Origin: Agelaius tricolor
Lineage: Eukaryota; Chordata; Aves; Passeriformes; Icteridae
Length of the DNA stretch: 64,000 bases
Reading direction: 5' to 3'
Assembly (NCBI GenBank): GCA_023055355.1
Contig: JALJCS010000038.1
Coordinates: forward strand, 2,108,001-2,172,000
Part shown: positions 39,801-56,536 of the stretch, one piece after another
Position numbering within the stretch: position 1 is the stretch's first letter
Layout: every line of letters starts with the position of its first letter
The notes under the pieces: generated by a model
Told to the model about the DNA's origin: nothing
Database searches by the model: none
The model's input: only the letters and a program-made list of their open reading frames with translations
Translations under genes and position numbers: made by a program

Positions 39801-41704
39801 CCTGGTGTGAATTCCCTCATTGTGGACACAGTGCTGCCCCACCACATGGGAAAACCCCTGTGACAAGAGTGGAAATTCCAGGTTTAAAGAGTTTGAGGCA
39901 GCACTTTAACTTGGGGCAGGTGTATAGTGCAGGGTTGGGTCAGTGCACAGGTGGCTCAGCTGGGACTCACCAGGAGCTCAGCAGTGCTGCTGGAATGGGA
40001 GGGACAGGGGCTGAGCAGAGCTGCTGAAGGGTCATAACCCACTGCAGAACAGCCTTGTCTTTGAGCTGGAGCTATTTCTGTGCCTGCAGCTTTTCACTGG
40101 GCAGGGACTCTTTGCAGATCTTTGAATAAACCTCATTAGAGAGTTCCAGGAGAGCAAAAAGCAGTAATGTGTGCTTCAGTGACCCTTCCCTCAAGGGCCT
40201 GCTTATGGTCCCTCCTCAGTGCTGTTCCGTCCTTTTTCTAGAATTAAATTACAAGTCTGCTCTTGTCCTCAGTTTTCTATTATTCATCTCAAGCTAGACG
40301 TAAATTTCTTGGAAAAAGATGAAGAAAAACAGGTGAGTCATTTCAGAAGAAAAAAATTGTTAGAGCCAACAAGAGTTATCCCTGAATTCATAGATGGAAC
40401 AGTGGGAATCCTGGACCAGATTTAAAAAGACAACAGCATATCCAAAGGCACCTGGGCTGGGGGCACCCTGGCAATCCCCCTGTCCCCAGCAGACCTGGCT
40501 GTGGCAACCCCACAGCTTTAGGCACCTCTGTAAATGTCACCCTCAGACCTTTAAACAAAACACCACTGGGCTCTGTAATTATATTTAGCATGAAGGGGCA
40601 GCACAGGCACTTCTGATCCCTGGGGAACAGACCTTTCCATCCCTGCCTGTTTGGGATTTCAGGACTGCTCTGTCCTTAGGCAGACATTTCACATCATTCC
40701 TGCTTAACAGGTGCAAACTTTATGGATTTGGGGGGATTTTTCTTTAGTAAATAAATAAGTTCCACTGAACTGCTCTCAGGAAGGAACAAAACTTAATAAC
40801 AGTTTCCAGTCAACAGAGAGTCAGGACTTAAATGCTGACTTTTCAAATGAAATATAGCAAGATTTGTTTTTAGTGCCTCTCTCCCAAACAATTACAAGGG
40901 AAAATGCAAATACACATGCAAATAAAGCACCAGCTGATATTAGTGCTCACAACATTGAGTCCTGTTGCCACCCTGCCTCCATCAGAGCAGTTACCAGCCC
41001 CAGGGAGTGGGCACAGGGTGGGCTGGGTTCTGGGCAGCAGAGATAACACATTCATTGCAAGAGAATTTGGTATGATTAAATTTCAGCATTTTATGTTTGT
41101 CCCTAACCCGCCTTTTCAACGGTCTGCAATATTTGAGTTGGGTCCAAAAGGTGACTTCTCAGCCAGCCCTCCTGCTCTGCCTCTGCTCTCTTGTTTGTCA
41201 CCCAGAACTCCAACTTCTCAAGCTAGAGGGAAACCCTCCACACACCATTCTGCAGGGATCTCCCTGTCTTTCCCCTATTATTGGTATAGTTTCTATCATT
41301 ATTGTTTATATAATAATTTCACAGTAGAGCCCAGGCCATGGCTTGGGACAGGGCCCTTGCAGATGCAGCACAAATGCTCAGACTTTCTCCAGTGGGGATC
41401 TCTAACCTGTGGTTCCCTCTGTCCTGCCAGGGAGGAGAAGATCAGAAATGAAAAAAATGAAAAGTCAGAGCAGGACTGCAAGAGACAGGTCCTGGCTTCC
41501 AACATGCCTGCCACAGACAGTTTTGGTCTGTAACTCAGATCTCAGGTTAAGCCTGTCCCTGTTTCTTTTTCTGTAATCCTTTGCCTCAGCCTGGGGTAGG
41601 TTGTGAAGTGGGATTTTTACAGAGTGCACTTAATCTGAAAGAAGTGGGAATTTACTCCCCAAGCCACAGAGGTTTAGCAGGTGTTTTTCTGTGTTTCATC
41701 CCAG
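36842..41704 (+). other. Presumed GFI1B first intron
   Basis: AT-rich to mixed DNA without a recognisable coding exon or repeat. It is an intron only if the first exon ending at 36841 is real; otherwise it is upstream intergenic DNA. Confidence 0.4.
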
Positions 41705-41718
41705 AAGGTGAATGGAAG

Positions 41719-45712
<3,994 letters not shown>

Positions 45713-47545
45713 GGGGTCTCTCCTGGAGCTCCACCTTCAAGACTGTCCCCAGCACCTCCATCCAGCTCATAAAGCTCCCATGGTGTCCTGTGTTCCCCTG
45801 GGGAATGGCCAAATCGTGCATTGGCTTTGGTGTTTGGCACCACGGGGCCTTGCACATCCCAAAGAAACCTGTGGGAGCTTTCACTTTTGATTGCAACAGG
45901 TACCAACCCAGATCTGCTCAAGTGTAAATCCAGAGGAATTCCTCCAAGGTCACTGTTACTCTGGCTTTACACCAGGAGCAGGATCCAGTTTGTCAGGCTG
46001 CCCAGCTGGGAGGAGGGGACTGCTGGGCTGGTGGCAGCAACAATCTGTACAAAGCTGGTGCTGTAACCATGTTCTGCTCTGATGGTTGGGAAGATAAACC
46101 CAGGGCATGCAAATAGATTGCATTCAGTCAGCTGTGTTCAACCTGGACAGGCCTTCTGCAGAGACTTGCCCAGGCCATAAATTCTGCCAACAGACACCTT
46201 AAAGTAATTTCTTTCAGCAGAGCATTTACTGTGATCAAATGACAAGTTAACTGTGCTGTATTTTTAGCTTGGAGTGGGAGGAAAATACTGAAGAAACAGC
46301 TCCTATCCCTAGCAGATAACAGGGGTCTCTAAATACATTCCTCAGACACACCATGCTGCAGAGATCCCAAGCAGGCTCCAGGAAGAGCCAGACCACAGCA
46401 CCAGGCAGGAGCTAATGATCCCCATGTCTTGGTACAATGGGAGAGTCTTGGAATCAGGGCTGGTATGTCCCACAATAGTTCCCTGCATGCTGCACATGCC
46501 AGCTTGGAGCTGTCCTGAGCAATCCTGAGTCACTGCCTGGGCAGGAGTGACCCTGGATATCGATGTCAAGGGTCAGAGTTCTGCTTGCCAGGCACTCTCC
46601 TCAAGGAGGAAGTGACTGAGCCTGTACATGTTGGCAGAGCATGCAAGTACCTCACAAGTATTATACAAAGAGAGCAGTGGTATTTCCTCCTTTTGCCAGG
46701 TCTAGGGGTTGAAGCAAAGCACTGGAGCAAGTAAAGAACCAGTTTCCCTCCAAGCTCTGCCAAATTCTCTCTCTGTAACCTTTGGCAAGGCACTGCACTG
46801 GGCTTTTGTTTTTCCACCCCTCCTGGTGGAGCAGGGCCATTCACTCAGGTTTGTGGAGTCCCCTGAGTTCTTAACAGGAAGGACAAAGTATTATTATAAC
46901 ATAATTATAACACAGACAAGTGTTTTCAGTTAATTGGGGCATTGTAGCAGCACGTGGCTCACTCCATAACTGCATCCCTGAACATACAGCCTTGGACAAT
47001 GACACCAGTGGGAATTACCCTGGGAACAGGCTGGGGCCATTTCACTCCAGAGGCTTATGAAGGAGTGCCCATCATGGGCAAAGAAAAAATGATCCAAGTG
47101 GAAAATTCATGTATTACCAGGAGAAAACTGTCCTCAGTTCTGCTGCTGTAAATCCCAACTTCTTCTATTAAGACCTAAAATGTTCTTGTCCCTTTTATGC
47201 TGTGCCTAAGCTGTAAGTCATTAATATGTACATGGAAGCTCAAACCCAGAGTCTGTACTCCTGGCTTTACTTGTACACTGTAAATATGTATTTATACTTA
47301 TTCTAATGGATATTTTTATTGCACTATACCAGACAGTGACATGTACAGGCCTGCTGGGATTTATCTGATAAATCTGTTCCTTCTTAGTAACTGGGTTAAC
47401 ACAGTGTATTTCATGTTCAAAACACTCATTTAAAGAATGGCTCACACCTGACTCTGGGGACACAGGCAGTGGGGATGGGGTGCAAAAGGAGTCTAGGATT
47501 GCTCTTTATGGTTTGAATGGGAATAAAGATGGAAATTCACATGCA
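45713..47545 (+). other. GFI1B: Probable GFI1B 3' UTR
   Basis: No coding exon follows the stop. The first clear AATAAA on the plus strand downstream lies at 47522-47527, giving a 3' UTR of about 1.8 kb. The end point is inferred. Confidence 0.5.
47522..47527 (+). terminator. Candidate poly(A) signal for GFI1B
   Basis: Canonical AATAAA in the context GGGAATAAAGATGG. Usage is not proven. Confidence 0.5.
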
Positions 47546-47549
47546 GGAA

Positions 47550-50500
47550 AGGGCACCCATTAGAGAGATTTCATCCTGGAGACAGATTGGTGCAGAGCCA
47601 GCTCTGCAGGGCAGGAGGGCACACCAGGTACATGGAATGTCTGTCCAACAGACAGTGCCAAAGCCCCCAAAAATCCCTGCTGTCCTTCCCTGAGCCATTC
47701 TGGGGAAGGTGCATAACCTGTGATGGAACTGCTCCCCAGCCCCACACACACCTGTGAACACCCACACATGCACAAGCCTTGCTCAAGGTAAAGTCACTTC
47801 AGCTTATTAAAATTACTGCCCAAAATGCAAACTGTGTTTGTTATTCCCCTTGTCCTCCACTAATCTGCAAACAGAAATATTCAAAGAGGGTGTTAGCATC
47901 TGGACTGCTCAGGAGCAAAACCACAGAGGCACACCAGCACAGACTTCCTTGGGAACAGCAGAGGTGACCGATTCATGTAAAGCTTCCCAATTTTGGCCAT
48001 TTGGAGTCAAGTGCTGGCACACATCAATTGGGAGAGTGCCTGTGACCACTCACAAAACCAAACCCAACAGCTGGTTCTTCTGAGCCTCGTGAAGAAGAGC
48101 TGCTGTGTCCATTAGATTTTCATTCCTGTCCTTGATTTCCAAGGTACAGACGAGCTAAAACCTTCAATGGACAGCTGGGATCTTCTCTCCTGTGTGCTCC
48201 TACAGCTTCTCCCTCCAAACACAGCACATATCACCCCAGTCCTGTCTGCTGTTTCCTCAGCACTCCAGGGTGGGTTACTGAGCCCAGACATTGCTGAAGA
48301 GCAGCTACACTGGAGGAGGCAGTGCCAGGAGAGAACTGGAGTTGTTAACACTTAGCAATCCTAACAATCTCCCAGGAGATCCAGGGATGGCTTTGGCTGG
48401 ATGGGCAGTGAGGGGAGGAGCACACGGGGGTGGCTGCAGGCAGTGCTGCAGAGCTCTGGAGAGCACCGATGTGGCCAGAGCAGGGCAGGGGGTCCAGGCT
48501 GACCCATCCCCACAGGCTCAGGCAGTGCAGGGGGGGCACTGGCAAAGGCACCAGTGAGCCACAGACAGGAGGTGACAAAAGGGAGGAGAGGACAGGGAAT
48601 TAACTTGCAATGTTTTTCACTAAGATACTACAGTTTCTTCCCCTTGAGTAATGAGTTGCCACTTTAAAAATCACCTAATGCCCAACCCCTGGCATGGCTT
48701 GAGGCCTGTGGATGCCAGCAGCCCAAAGGAAAAACAAAGCAGAGCCCCAGTGCCCCCTCTTCTCTCCCAGCACAGCACCAGCCATGGGCTGCCCTGGTCC
48801 TTGGAGCTGCTGAATCTGCACCACAGGCACCCAAGGATGCTCAGCACCCCTCAGGACCAGGCCATGGCTGTCACCAACTCCAAACACACCTGGCCTTGCT
48901 CTCCAAACATGCAAATCCTCCTCGGTTCTGAACGCTCTGGTCCAGCCCCTTTCTCACCACCTCCCCTTGCATCACAAACATTCTGGTCAGTCAGTCAAGG
49001 AAACAGATAGCAAAAAGCAAAATCTCAACTCATCTCTGTGGCTGAAGAAAGAGCTGATTGTTTTTGTCTCTCTTTGAGCCTGCTCTGTATCCTGTACTTC
49101 CCCAGTCCCCTTCACAACTTCTTCCCTTTATTGCCAGGGAAAAATAAATCCTGGTCTCTGGGCTGTTTTGTTTAACAAATGAGGGACATGCAAAGCACTA
49201 ACCCCGGGCATTGTCAGGAGGAGAGAGGTGCCTCTGTGTCTTCCAGACAGCCTTGAGGCACTGAGAGCAGCAGCCCCGGAGAGCTGTGATTAAGGGTGGA
49301 TTTCAGTTTGGACACGGGATGAATCTGTCTCCCTAATGAGGACAGAGCCAGGGGACACCTGCAGGAAGCAGAGGGCTGTTCCCAGCCAGCACAGCGTTAG
49401 GCTGGAACTTATCTTCAGGTTGTAATAACTTCACAGAGTGCAATCCTGGAGGAGGCAAGATCCTGAAGCTTTCTTGTGTTGGCAATTGTTAAGGAAGCCC
49501 TAAACAGAACTGAGAGGAAGGACAGGAAGAATTAGACTCAAGTTGGGTGCAGGTTCTGCTGGTTAAAGTTATTTGCTGCATCCACTTCCCACCTTAGACA
49601 TCACAAGAAAGGATTTTCAGTGAAAAAAAAGATAAGAGCAGAGTCCCCTGTCCTCACAGTAGGTTGCTCCCCAGTCTCAGGTGATGGAGACACAGCAGCA
49701 GTTTAAATCCAGCCCATCAGCACAGAACACAAAAGGAAACTTGAAGGTGTGGGGCAATCTCCCAGAAATAGCTGCATACACATTTCCTTGCACAGGGAAA
49801 AGATTCCTGCTTGCAGTTAAGGGCCTAACATGGGACTGGATATGGAGCTCATCCTGCAGTGCTGCTACAGAATAATAAAAATAAAGTACATCACAAACCG
49901 GTTTTTAAACATTTAATCTGATCACAAAGCAGAGATTTCCCCCCTGCCCCTTTTCACCTGGAATAGCAGATCCACTCAGAGGAGGCAACCCAGAACAGCC
50001 ACACAGAAATTATTCAGGGATAGTGAATCTCTGTGCTGGATGAGAGGTAAGAGAACACAGATCTCTGCAGAATTCCTGGCCCACCATCTTAAAACTAACA
50101 GTCACCATGGACACACACTCATCTTAAGGCTGCAACTTTAAACTGAGACTTAAGATCTGCCACACATTTCCTGCATGACCTTAGGCAAGACTTGAGTGCT
50201 GGATTTCTGAAGTTGCTCAGCACACTGTGAAGCTCTCAGAAGATCTTCACCCCATCTGTGAGAGAAGGATAATCATTCTCCCTCTCCCCTTCATTCCACT
50301 TGTTTGTTTCAACAGTAAGATAGTCAGGAATGAGACTGCTCCTCCTTATCTGCCACATCCAGCACCTCACACAATGGAGCCTTGATCTGGGCTGGAACGC
50401 CCAACTGTGGCAGCAATAACCAGTGATAGGAACTGAATCCAGCAGAGCACCCTTGCTCCAAGGCTGGCTCAGCAATCCTGTAGGCAGGCACAGAGACCCT

Positions 50501-53500
50501 GCACTGAACCCACTAAACTCAAAACCAGCAGAGGAACAGGGTGAGCAGCAACACAGGGAGGATAGACCAGACAGGAGCATTTTGACTTGTGAATAATATT
50601 GCAGGGAGAGAGGCAGAGCTGGATATGAGCTGTGAACATCCCACTCAGTGCCCTCACTTTGAATGTGCTGCTTCAATCTGAGCACTCCTCAATCTGGTCC
50701 TTGGGCTGATTTTGACCTGTGGGCCCAAGGGGGATCTGCGTTCACTGCACCAGCCAGCAAGGCAGGCAGAGAGTCCTCAGGAATGGGGAAATCTGGGGCT
50801 GGGGAGGAGCTGAGCGTGCACTGAGCTCAGCTTTGGTCTGATAAGTTTATCAAGCACTGCCGGCTGCTAACTGTCAGCCAGGGAAAGGAGCCTGTTAGGG
50901 AGGAGGAACAGCTCCCAGGGCAAGATAGGACAGCCCAGGCCTTATCAGAGTGCCTGAGCCAAAGAGGGAACTGGAGAGTGAGCACTTTCCAACCACTTCA
51001 TCTGAACAACAGACAGATTGGCAGGAAAGGCCTGTCAGCCCTTTGCCACCCAGGCACCAGGCAGCCCCCCATCCATGCAAATAACCTGGGTAAGTGCAGC
51101 CTGGGAGCTGCAAATGTGAAATTTGGGACCTGAGGGAGTGCATGGGGAAGGTTTTCTTAGGGCATTGCTGAGTGTGAGAGTCAGATTTACAACAAACAGT
51201 TCTGATGCTTACTGAGTGAGCTGCTCCTGTTCAGTGCCCAGAGCAGCTTCTCCCTGTGCTGCCTCCCCTGAGGTTTGGGAGGGGGATCATCCACTTCACA
51301 GTTCCAGCAGTCACTAAGGTTTGGTGTCCAGATAATTGCTCTGTCTCTGAAAAACAGTAAAAACCCCTGAGTGAATAGAAGGGGGGAAATCCTGACCATT
51401 CCCATTTGAGCTGAAAAAGCAAGATCCAGCAAATACCCCTTCACATCTTCTCCTAGGGCAGCAATAACCAAATCAATCCACTGAAGATCATACCAGGGAC
51501 ACCCTCCTGTGTTTGGATGAGCTCCCCTGGACCTGTGCAAGCCCCCTGTGCAAACACCTCAGCTCTGACAGGGAGGGGAATGAGAGATCCTCTGCTTGGT
51601 TTCCCTGATGGAGCTGGGTCGTGCAGGATGAACCAGTGTCACACCTGCAGCTTTAACAAGGTTCTTTAGCCTGCCAGACCATGCTGTTATCAGGTCACTG
51701 CTCATCCAGACCATATGGACAGCCCTCATCCTGCATCCCACCACCTTTGGTTCAGGCTGGTGTCTTGGGTCCTGCCTGCATCTGGGGATTTTGCTGAGAT
51801 GCAAGCCCTGCCCCTGTGTTGGAAGGATGTGCTCATTCCTGGCTGCCTGGCTGTCCCCTGCTCTCCATGGGAAATGAGGCAGGAAACCTTCAGCAGTAGG
51901 TCAGGAGATCTCTGCTGTGACCTGGTGACTCAAAGGCTCCCTTTTTTGATAAGAAACATACCTAAGAAATGATTTTTCTCTCTTTAAGCACATATCTAAA
52001 CCAGGGCTGAAGCCCTGCCTTGTATGCACCTACTTCTCTCCCTGAAGAGAGGGAGCCCAGTATCTGTAGGCATCTGAAGTTGCACCAGCTGAGTCACAGC
52101 CCTGTGGTTTCTGCACCACTCTCAGGCTGAGTTTCTCACAGCTGATTCTTCTCCAGCCCATAATCTGCAGTTCTCCAGGTCATGAACAGCCTCTAAGCCA
52201 TTTAATTCCTCTGTGCATCAAGGGCTCCTCAGCAAGCTCCAACAGCCACATTCAGCACCAGCCAACACAACTCTGATGTTCAAGGCTTCCTGATGAAGAA
52301 CAAGGGGTTTAAAAACCCATCTTCATTGATTCTGCCTTCCTCTTGAATAATTTTAAAGCCATGGGACTTTATCTTACATCCCAGGCTCATCTATATTAGG
52401 AGCTTTAGTGGGATTTTTAGCAGTGGTCAAGTTCACTGGTTTTTTCTCTTTATAAAGTAGAAGTTATCTCTTGTCTCAGTTGAGGAAGGGGAAGTTGGAG
52501 ATGACAGAGCTTTCCTGTTCCTGAGAGGGCCCCATCCTGAGAGTATGGACATGGTGTAGCAGTGTGTCAGTCAGACATCCCTGCCTCAGCTCCTTATTTA
52601 GATCCAGCCTGTAGCAGCTTCAAAATCTGCAGATAAGAGCAAGGTAGAACCTGCACATGCACAGCAATGAACTGGAGTGGCATCATGAAAAACCCCACAA
52701 AAACCCCATAAAGCATCAAAGCTCTGCATTGGAATCTGCCAACCTGCATTTCTCGCCTTAAAATATTTGCCCAAATTTGAGTAGGACAAGAAATGGAACT
52801 CAGGTGAGCCAGACTTGCAGTCTTGTTTATTAACCAATTTTATCTTACCTCCTTGAAGTATTAAAACTAAGTAGAACATCCCAAGTTAAAACTCTTTTCT
52901 TAGGAAAAGTATCATGTACTATTGGTAAGACTTTATTTCTGAATGATACTTATGAGATGCATAAGTAACTCAGATGCACAAAACTCATTTTCTGGTGTCT
53001 TAAAGGCAGAGCTGACAGGGCAGAAGACCTTGGGTTTCAGACTGAGTGTGCATGAGACAGCTGAGGTTTCTCAGGTTACCTTGGAGTGCAAGGAAACAGC
53101 TGGAAAGTCAGAGAGCCATGTTCCTGTGCCTGCTGCACAGTGCCACAGCTGTGGTGGTGGAGAACTCAGCAGGATTGATAATACTTTGCATTTCAATAGC
53201 TCATGGTGCCTAAGGATTTCAAAGGGGCACAACATCCATTTAGCCCCCAGCCTGCAAGTTTTCCCACAGCATCATTATTAATGTTGCAGAAGATACAACA
53301 CAAACTTTGTAGTCAGCAGGAACAATAATTTCTGCTTTGGAGGTGCCACCTCCTCATCCTCTCTTCCTCAATCCCCAAGTGCCCAGCAATCTTAGCTCAG
53401 AAGGGAATGTGACTCAGGCCTTCAGCTGAAGGGCTGTCACTTGCAAACCCTCAAGGCTGGATGTGGCCCTGCTTTTATCACTGGCCACCAGCTGCTTCTA

Positions 53501-54810
53501 CAGCTCTTGCCTCCTCCCCAATGATTCAGCAAATCTTCTTTGAGGAGAAAAACAAGCACACAAGTGAACAAATCACAATGTCAGATTACAAAGATGAGCG
53601 GGGAAAAGCTGTGGCTCGAAGGAGGGAGATAAAAGTTGAAGTTACAAGAGCCAGGGACGAAAATGCCCAATAAAGACAAGGGGTTTTTTTGGAGGGAAGC
53701 AATAATAACATGAAAAAAAGTGTTGTAGTTTGGATACTTAATGCTGTGGAACAGTGCTAAGAGTAAGAGAACACAATGTGGAAGGAAATGAAGCATATTC
53801 TACCCTCTACTATCTGGGCATTGCACAGGGCTGATAGGGATTTGAACTGGTATAGATGAGAACTGAACAGTCCATTCTGGTTTACACTGGAACAGAGCTC
53901 CCCATAGAAAGCTATTTTCAGGAGGAGTTTCTCTCTCTATAACCAAGACTTCCAATAATCTCGAAGCCCCTTGCCAGGCACTTTGAATGCCACTGTTCCT
54001 GGAAAAAAGGATGGAAGTCATTAGCAGAGGGCAGTTGGAAGTAATGCTTTAACTTCTGACAGCTTTGGCCACTGCATCATATTTTTATATCATAGCCCTT
54101 TTCCATAAATGTTTTGTTTCCTGCTTGAGGTGAAACACAGGATCAGTGTAACAGCCCTATAGAATAAAAAGTAAAAAAAGTAAAAAAGAAACTCCAGCCA
54201 GACCTCAGCTAGGAGATGTAATATTTCCTCTAAAGGCATTCCACTCTACTCAAAGCCCAGACTTCCAAGAATACCATGAAATCTTAGGGAAAATAAGTGT
54301 TTGGAATTTATAGAGAGCTCATACCACATCTGGGGAAATCTCTCAGGCCAGTGAGTCCTCCAGGCTCTGTGAGAGAGATGCAGCCTTCCTCTGGAATTAA
54401 TGCAACACAAAAAGCAAGCACAGAAGGAAGGGGAGCTCAGGAACCGTGGACACATATGGGATGGATAAACTGTTCCCAGAGGGTTTTGGGGTACATACTT
54501 GCACTGCTGCTCTTCCCTAGGAAATAAAACAGAAGAAACCATGGCACAACCCCGAGGCTTTCCCCTCGAACTCACCCGGGCTGCTGTTGCCGTGTAGGTC
54601 ATGTAAAGAGTGCCAGGGGTGGCTCCTTTTAAAGCATTTCCCTGTGCTGTGCTGCCACCTGCTTTCACAGCTCTGGGAGCCCCCCCTCAGCTCTGATGAT
54701 ACTCAGGTGAGCTCTAGAACTGCAGTGTCAGCCCACCTGAAAAGGGGAGAAATCACCAAGTTCAAATGTTTAAAGTGTGGCTACAGAGAAGATGGAGACT
54801 CCCTTTAGGA
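47550..54810. other. Intergenic DNA between GFI1B and CEL
   Basis: No intact exon of any gene was recognised in 7 kb, including GTF3C5, which mammals carry here. Several GATA motifs lie between 49.4 and 51.0 kb, densest at 50839-50948. The frames present are short and unlike known proteins. Confidence 0.6.
50839..50948. promoter_or_regulatory. Candidate haematopoietic enhancer: GATA motif cluster
   Basis: TGATAAGTTTATCA (50839-50852) is an inverted pair of GATA sites. AGATAG (50923-50928) and CTTATCAG (50941-50948) follow, with a GGAGGAA Ets-like core between. The cluster lies about 14 kb downstream of the candidate GFI1B first exon. Mouse Gfi1b has known blood enhancers some 13-17 kb downstream of its start, so the position is suggestive. 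Confidence 0.35.
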
Positions 54811-54814
54811 GGTG

Positions 54815-55085
54815 TCACATGGAAAAAATGAGGGGTAATGTGTACGAGTGACTGCTGGGCAGATACAATTGGGTACTAGAGGACAAATTTTCACAGTGAG
54901 AGCAATCAGTCATTAGAATAACCTCCCCAGGGAAGTGGTGGACTCCCCAACACTGGACATTTCTCAGATCAGCTGGACAGAGTGCTGGGCTGTCTTAACT
55001 AGACCGGGCTTTGCCAAGGGAGGTTTGGATCAGGTGATCCTTGAGATCCCTTCCAAGCTGTTATTCTCTGTTTCCATTAAAATGT
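54815..55085 (+). repeat. CR1 LINE 3'-region fragment
   Basis: Landmarks of the avian CR1 3' region appear in order: TTTTCACAGTGAGAGCAATC, CCAGGGAAGTGGTGGACTCC, GGACATTTCTCAGATCAGCT, then TTGGATCAGGTGATCCTTGA and GATCCCTTCCAA. It is diverged but collinear. Confidence 0.8.
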
Positions 55086-55654
55086 GCTACTGCTGCACCC
55101 TGCAGGCTGAAAACAGTTCTTTTATCATTAATCACAACTTCTAAGCCAGGCTTATGGTTTTGTCTCCTCCTTTATGGTGGAGACTGTCTCCTAGGTATTT
55201 GGGGCTGGTTCTGTTTCTACACCATGCCAGAGCTCTCACAGAAGGAACCCAACAGTTCTCTCCTTGCTGGGATGAGCAGGAGGAAGAGCAGCAGCTGGAA
55301 CACAGGCACACAGACGTGCCACCACCCCTGACTCAAAGACCCCACAGTGGTGGGGGACAGAGGGTTCAGCTGTGCCAGAGATGTCCCACGTGCTGGATCC
55401 CCGTGGGAAAGGGAGAGCTCAGGAACAGGGGGGAGATGGGCTGGAGACCTCCAGCTGCTGAAGCTGCTGCTTTGTTCTGCTTTATCCCTTTAGGGAACAA
55501 CAGAGGAGGCACAGGGAGAAACTGCCTGGCAGTGCCACTCCAGCAAAAGTCCACTTGAGGTGAGGGGACCTGGGGATGTGGTGAACAGCACTGCCCCTCC
55601 CAGCACACCCCACACATCCTGGGATGGAGCAAACCTGGCTTTCTACCAGGAATC

Positions 55655-55925
55655 AATGCCCTGTGTTCCTGTGCACACCTGACCCTGATTTGCTTTGCCA
55701 GAAGGACAATCTGGGAGATCTCCCACAAGAAACATCTTTCATTTTCTCACTGTTGGCCTTCGTCTGCACTCTTTAAAGAAAAAAAGAAATCTTAATGGCT
55801 TTCTCCTCTTGCATTGCCCCTTGATGGAGAAGTTGGGCCAAAACTAAATGAAAACACTGGTCACTCAGCTGAGTCCCTTCTCTTCTGGAATCTGGAGCAC
55901 AAACTTCATTTTCACATGTTCCAGT
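55655..55925 (+). repeat. Diverged duplicate segment upstream of CEL (left copy)
   Basis: It resembles 61925-62430: both carry GACAATCTGGGAGATCTCCC or a one-base variant, CACAAGAAACA, TTTCATTTTCTCACTG and, further on, TTGGGCCAAA and CTGAGTCCCTT. Identity is clearly lower than in the CEL promoter tract, and the right copy carries extra sequence. Confidence 0.75.
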
Positions 55926-55989
55926 GACAGCCCCATGTCTCTGTGAGCCGCAGGCAGAGTGCAAACCTGGTCCCTTCCCTGTTTCTTAG

Positions 55990-56155
55990 AGAGGGATATA
56001 ACAATTCCCTGTTTTGGGGTGAGAGCCTGATTGGCCTCAGCAGGACCTGTCACCCACACAATGCCATCTTTGTCATGAAGAAATCTCAACTAAACCACTG
56101 GATGCTGAGGTCCAGACCTGGAAAAAAGTGTTCACCATTGCTATGGATAAATGGG
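55990..56155 (+). pseudogene. GTF3C5: GTF3C5 exon relic (frameshifted)
   Basis: GTF3C5 (TFIIIC63) is a subunit of the RNA polymerase III factor TFIIIC. After an intact-looking acceptor (TTTCTTAG, ending 55989) the frame reads EGYNNSLFWGESLIGLSRTC then HPHNAIFV. This matches the human GTF3C5 block EGYNN..SGENLIGLSR..RPHNAIFV. About 11 bases are then missing, and a shifted frame from 56095 reads PLDAEVQTWKKV, matching the next human residues PLEAAAQTWRRV. Homology fades near 56155. With the frameshift, no donor found and no other exon recognised nearby, it is called a decayed, unprocessed relic. It sits where GTF3C5 lies in mammals, just before CEL. Confidence 0.75.
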
Positions 56156-56512
56156 TGTCTACATTTTCATAATAACTGGCAAATGAATCCTCTAGGAAGC
56201 TCAAAAAAGTTCCCAAGAGAGAGGAAAGCATCCAAATGAGCTAGTAAAACACCAGAGAGGAAAAATAACAGAGAAGTTGCATTCCCAAATCTCTCTGAGT
56301 GTGGGAAGTATAGTCTGACTGGGTGGTGGCCATGTGGAAAATCAAAGATACCTGAGGAGGTTGGCCTCCAGCCTAAACAAGCAGCAGTTGTGGGCCTCTC
56401 ACACGGCCATGCCCAACAGCCATGGACTGGCCTCAGATTATTGAAGCACAAGGCTGTGGAGGCTGCCCTGCTTCAGCCCAGAGCCAATCCTGGCCCATGG
56501 CATTGGCACACA

Positions 56513-56526
56513 CACCTGCACAGGTG
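56513..56526. promoter_or_regulatory. Inverted E-box pair upstream of CEL TATA box
   Basis: CACCTG and CAGGTG are separated by two bases just upstream of the TATA box, with a TTTCCC motif about 40 bases downstream. Pancreatic acinar genes often carry PTF1 sites built of an E-box plus a TTTCCC box. The fit is partial, because the spacing is larger than usual. The same motif recurs at 63139-63152. Confidence 0.4.
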
Positions 56527-56530
56527 CCTT

Positions 56531-56536
56531 TATAAA
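56531..56536 (+). promoter_or_regulatory. CEL TATA box
   Basis: TATAAA lies 44 bases upstream of the ATG at 56581, in the context CCTTTATAAACAC, so the 5' UTR should be very short. Confidence 0.75.

Noticed and set aside
40904..41533. 209-codon plus-strand ORF before GFI1B
   Set aside because: No family resemblance and no signal or domain; it lies in the presumed GFI1B intron.
50236..50685. 149-codon minus-strand ORF downstream of GFI1B
   Set aside because: No domain recognised and no promoter or splice support.
55205..55245. Faint resemblance (FCFYTMPELSQKE) to the GTF3C5 segment before the relic exon
   Set aside because: Only a few residues agree and the order is imperfect; too weak to claim a second relic exon without a search.
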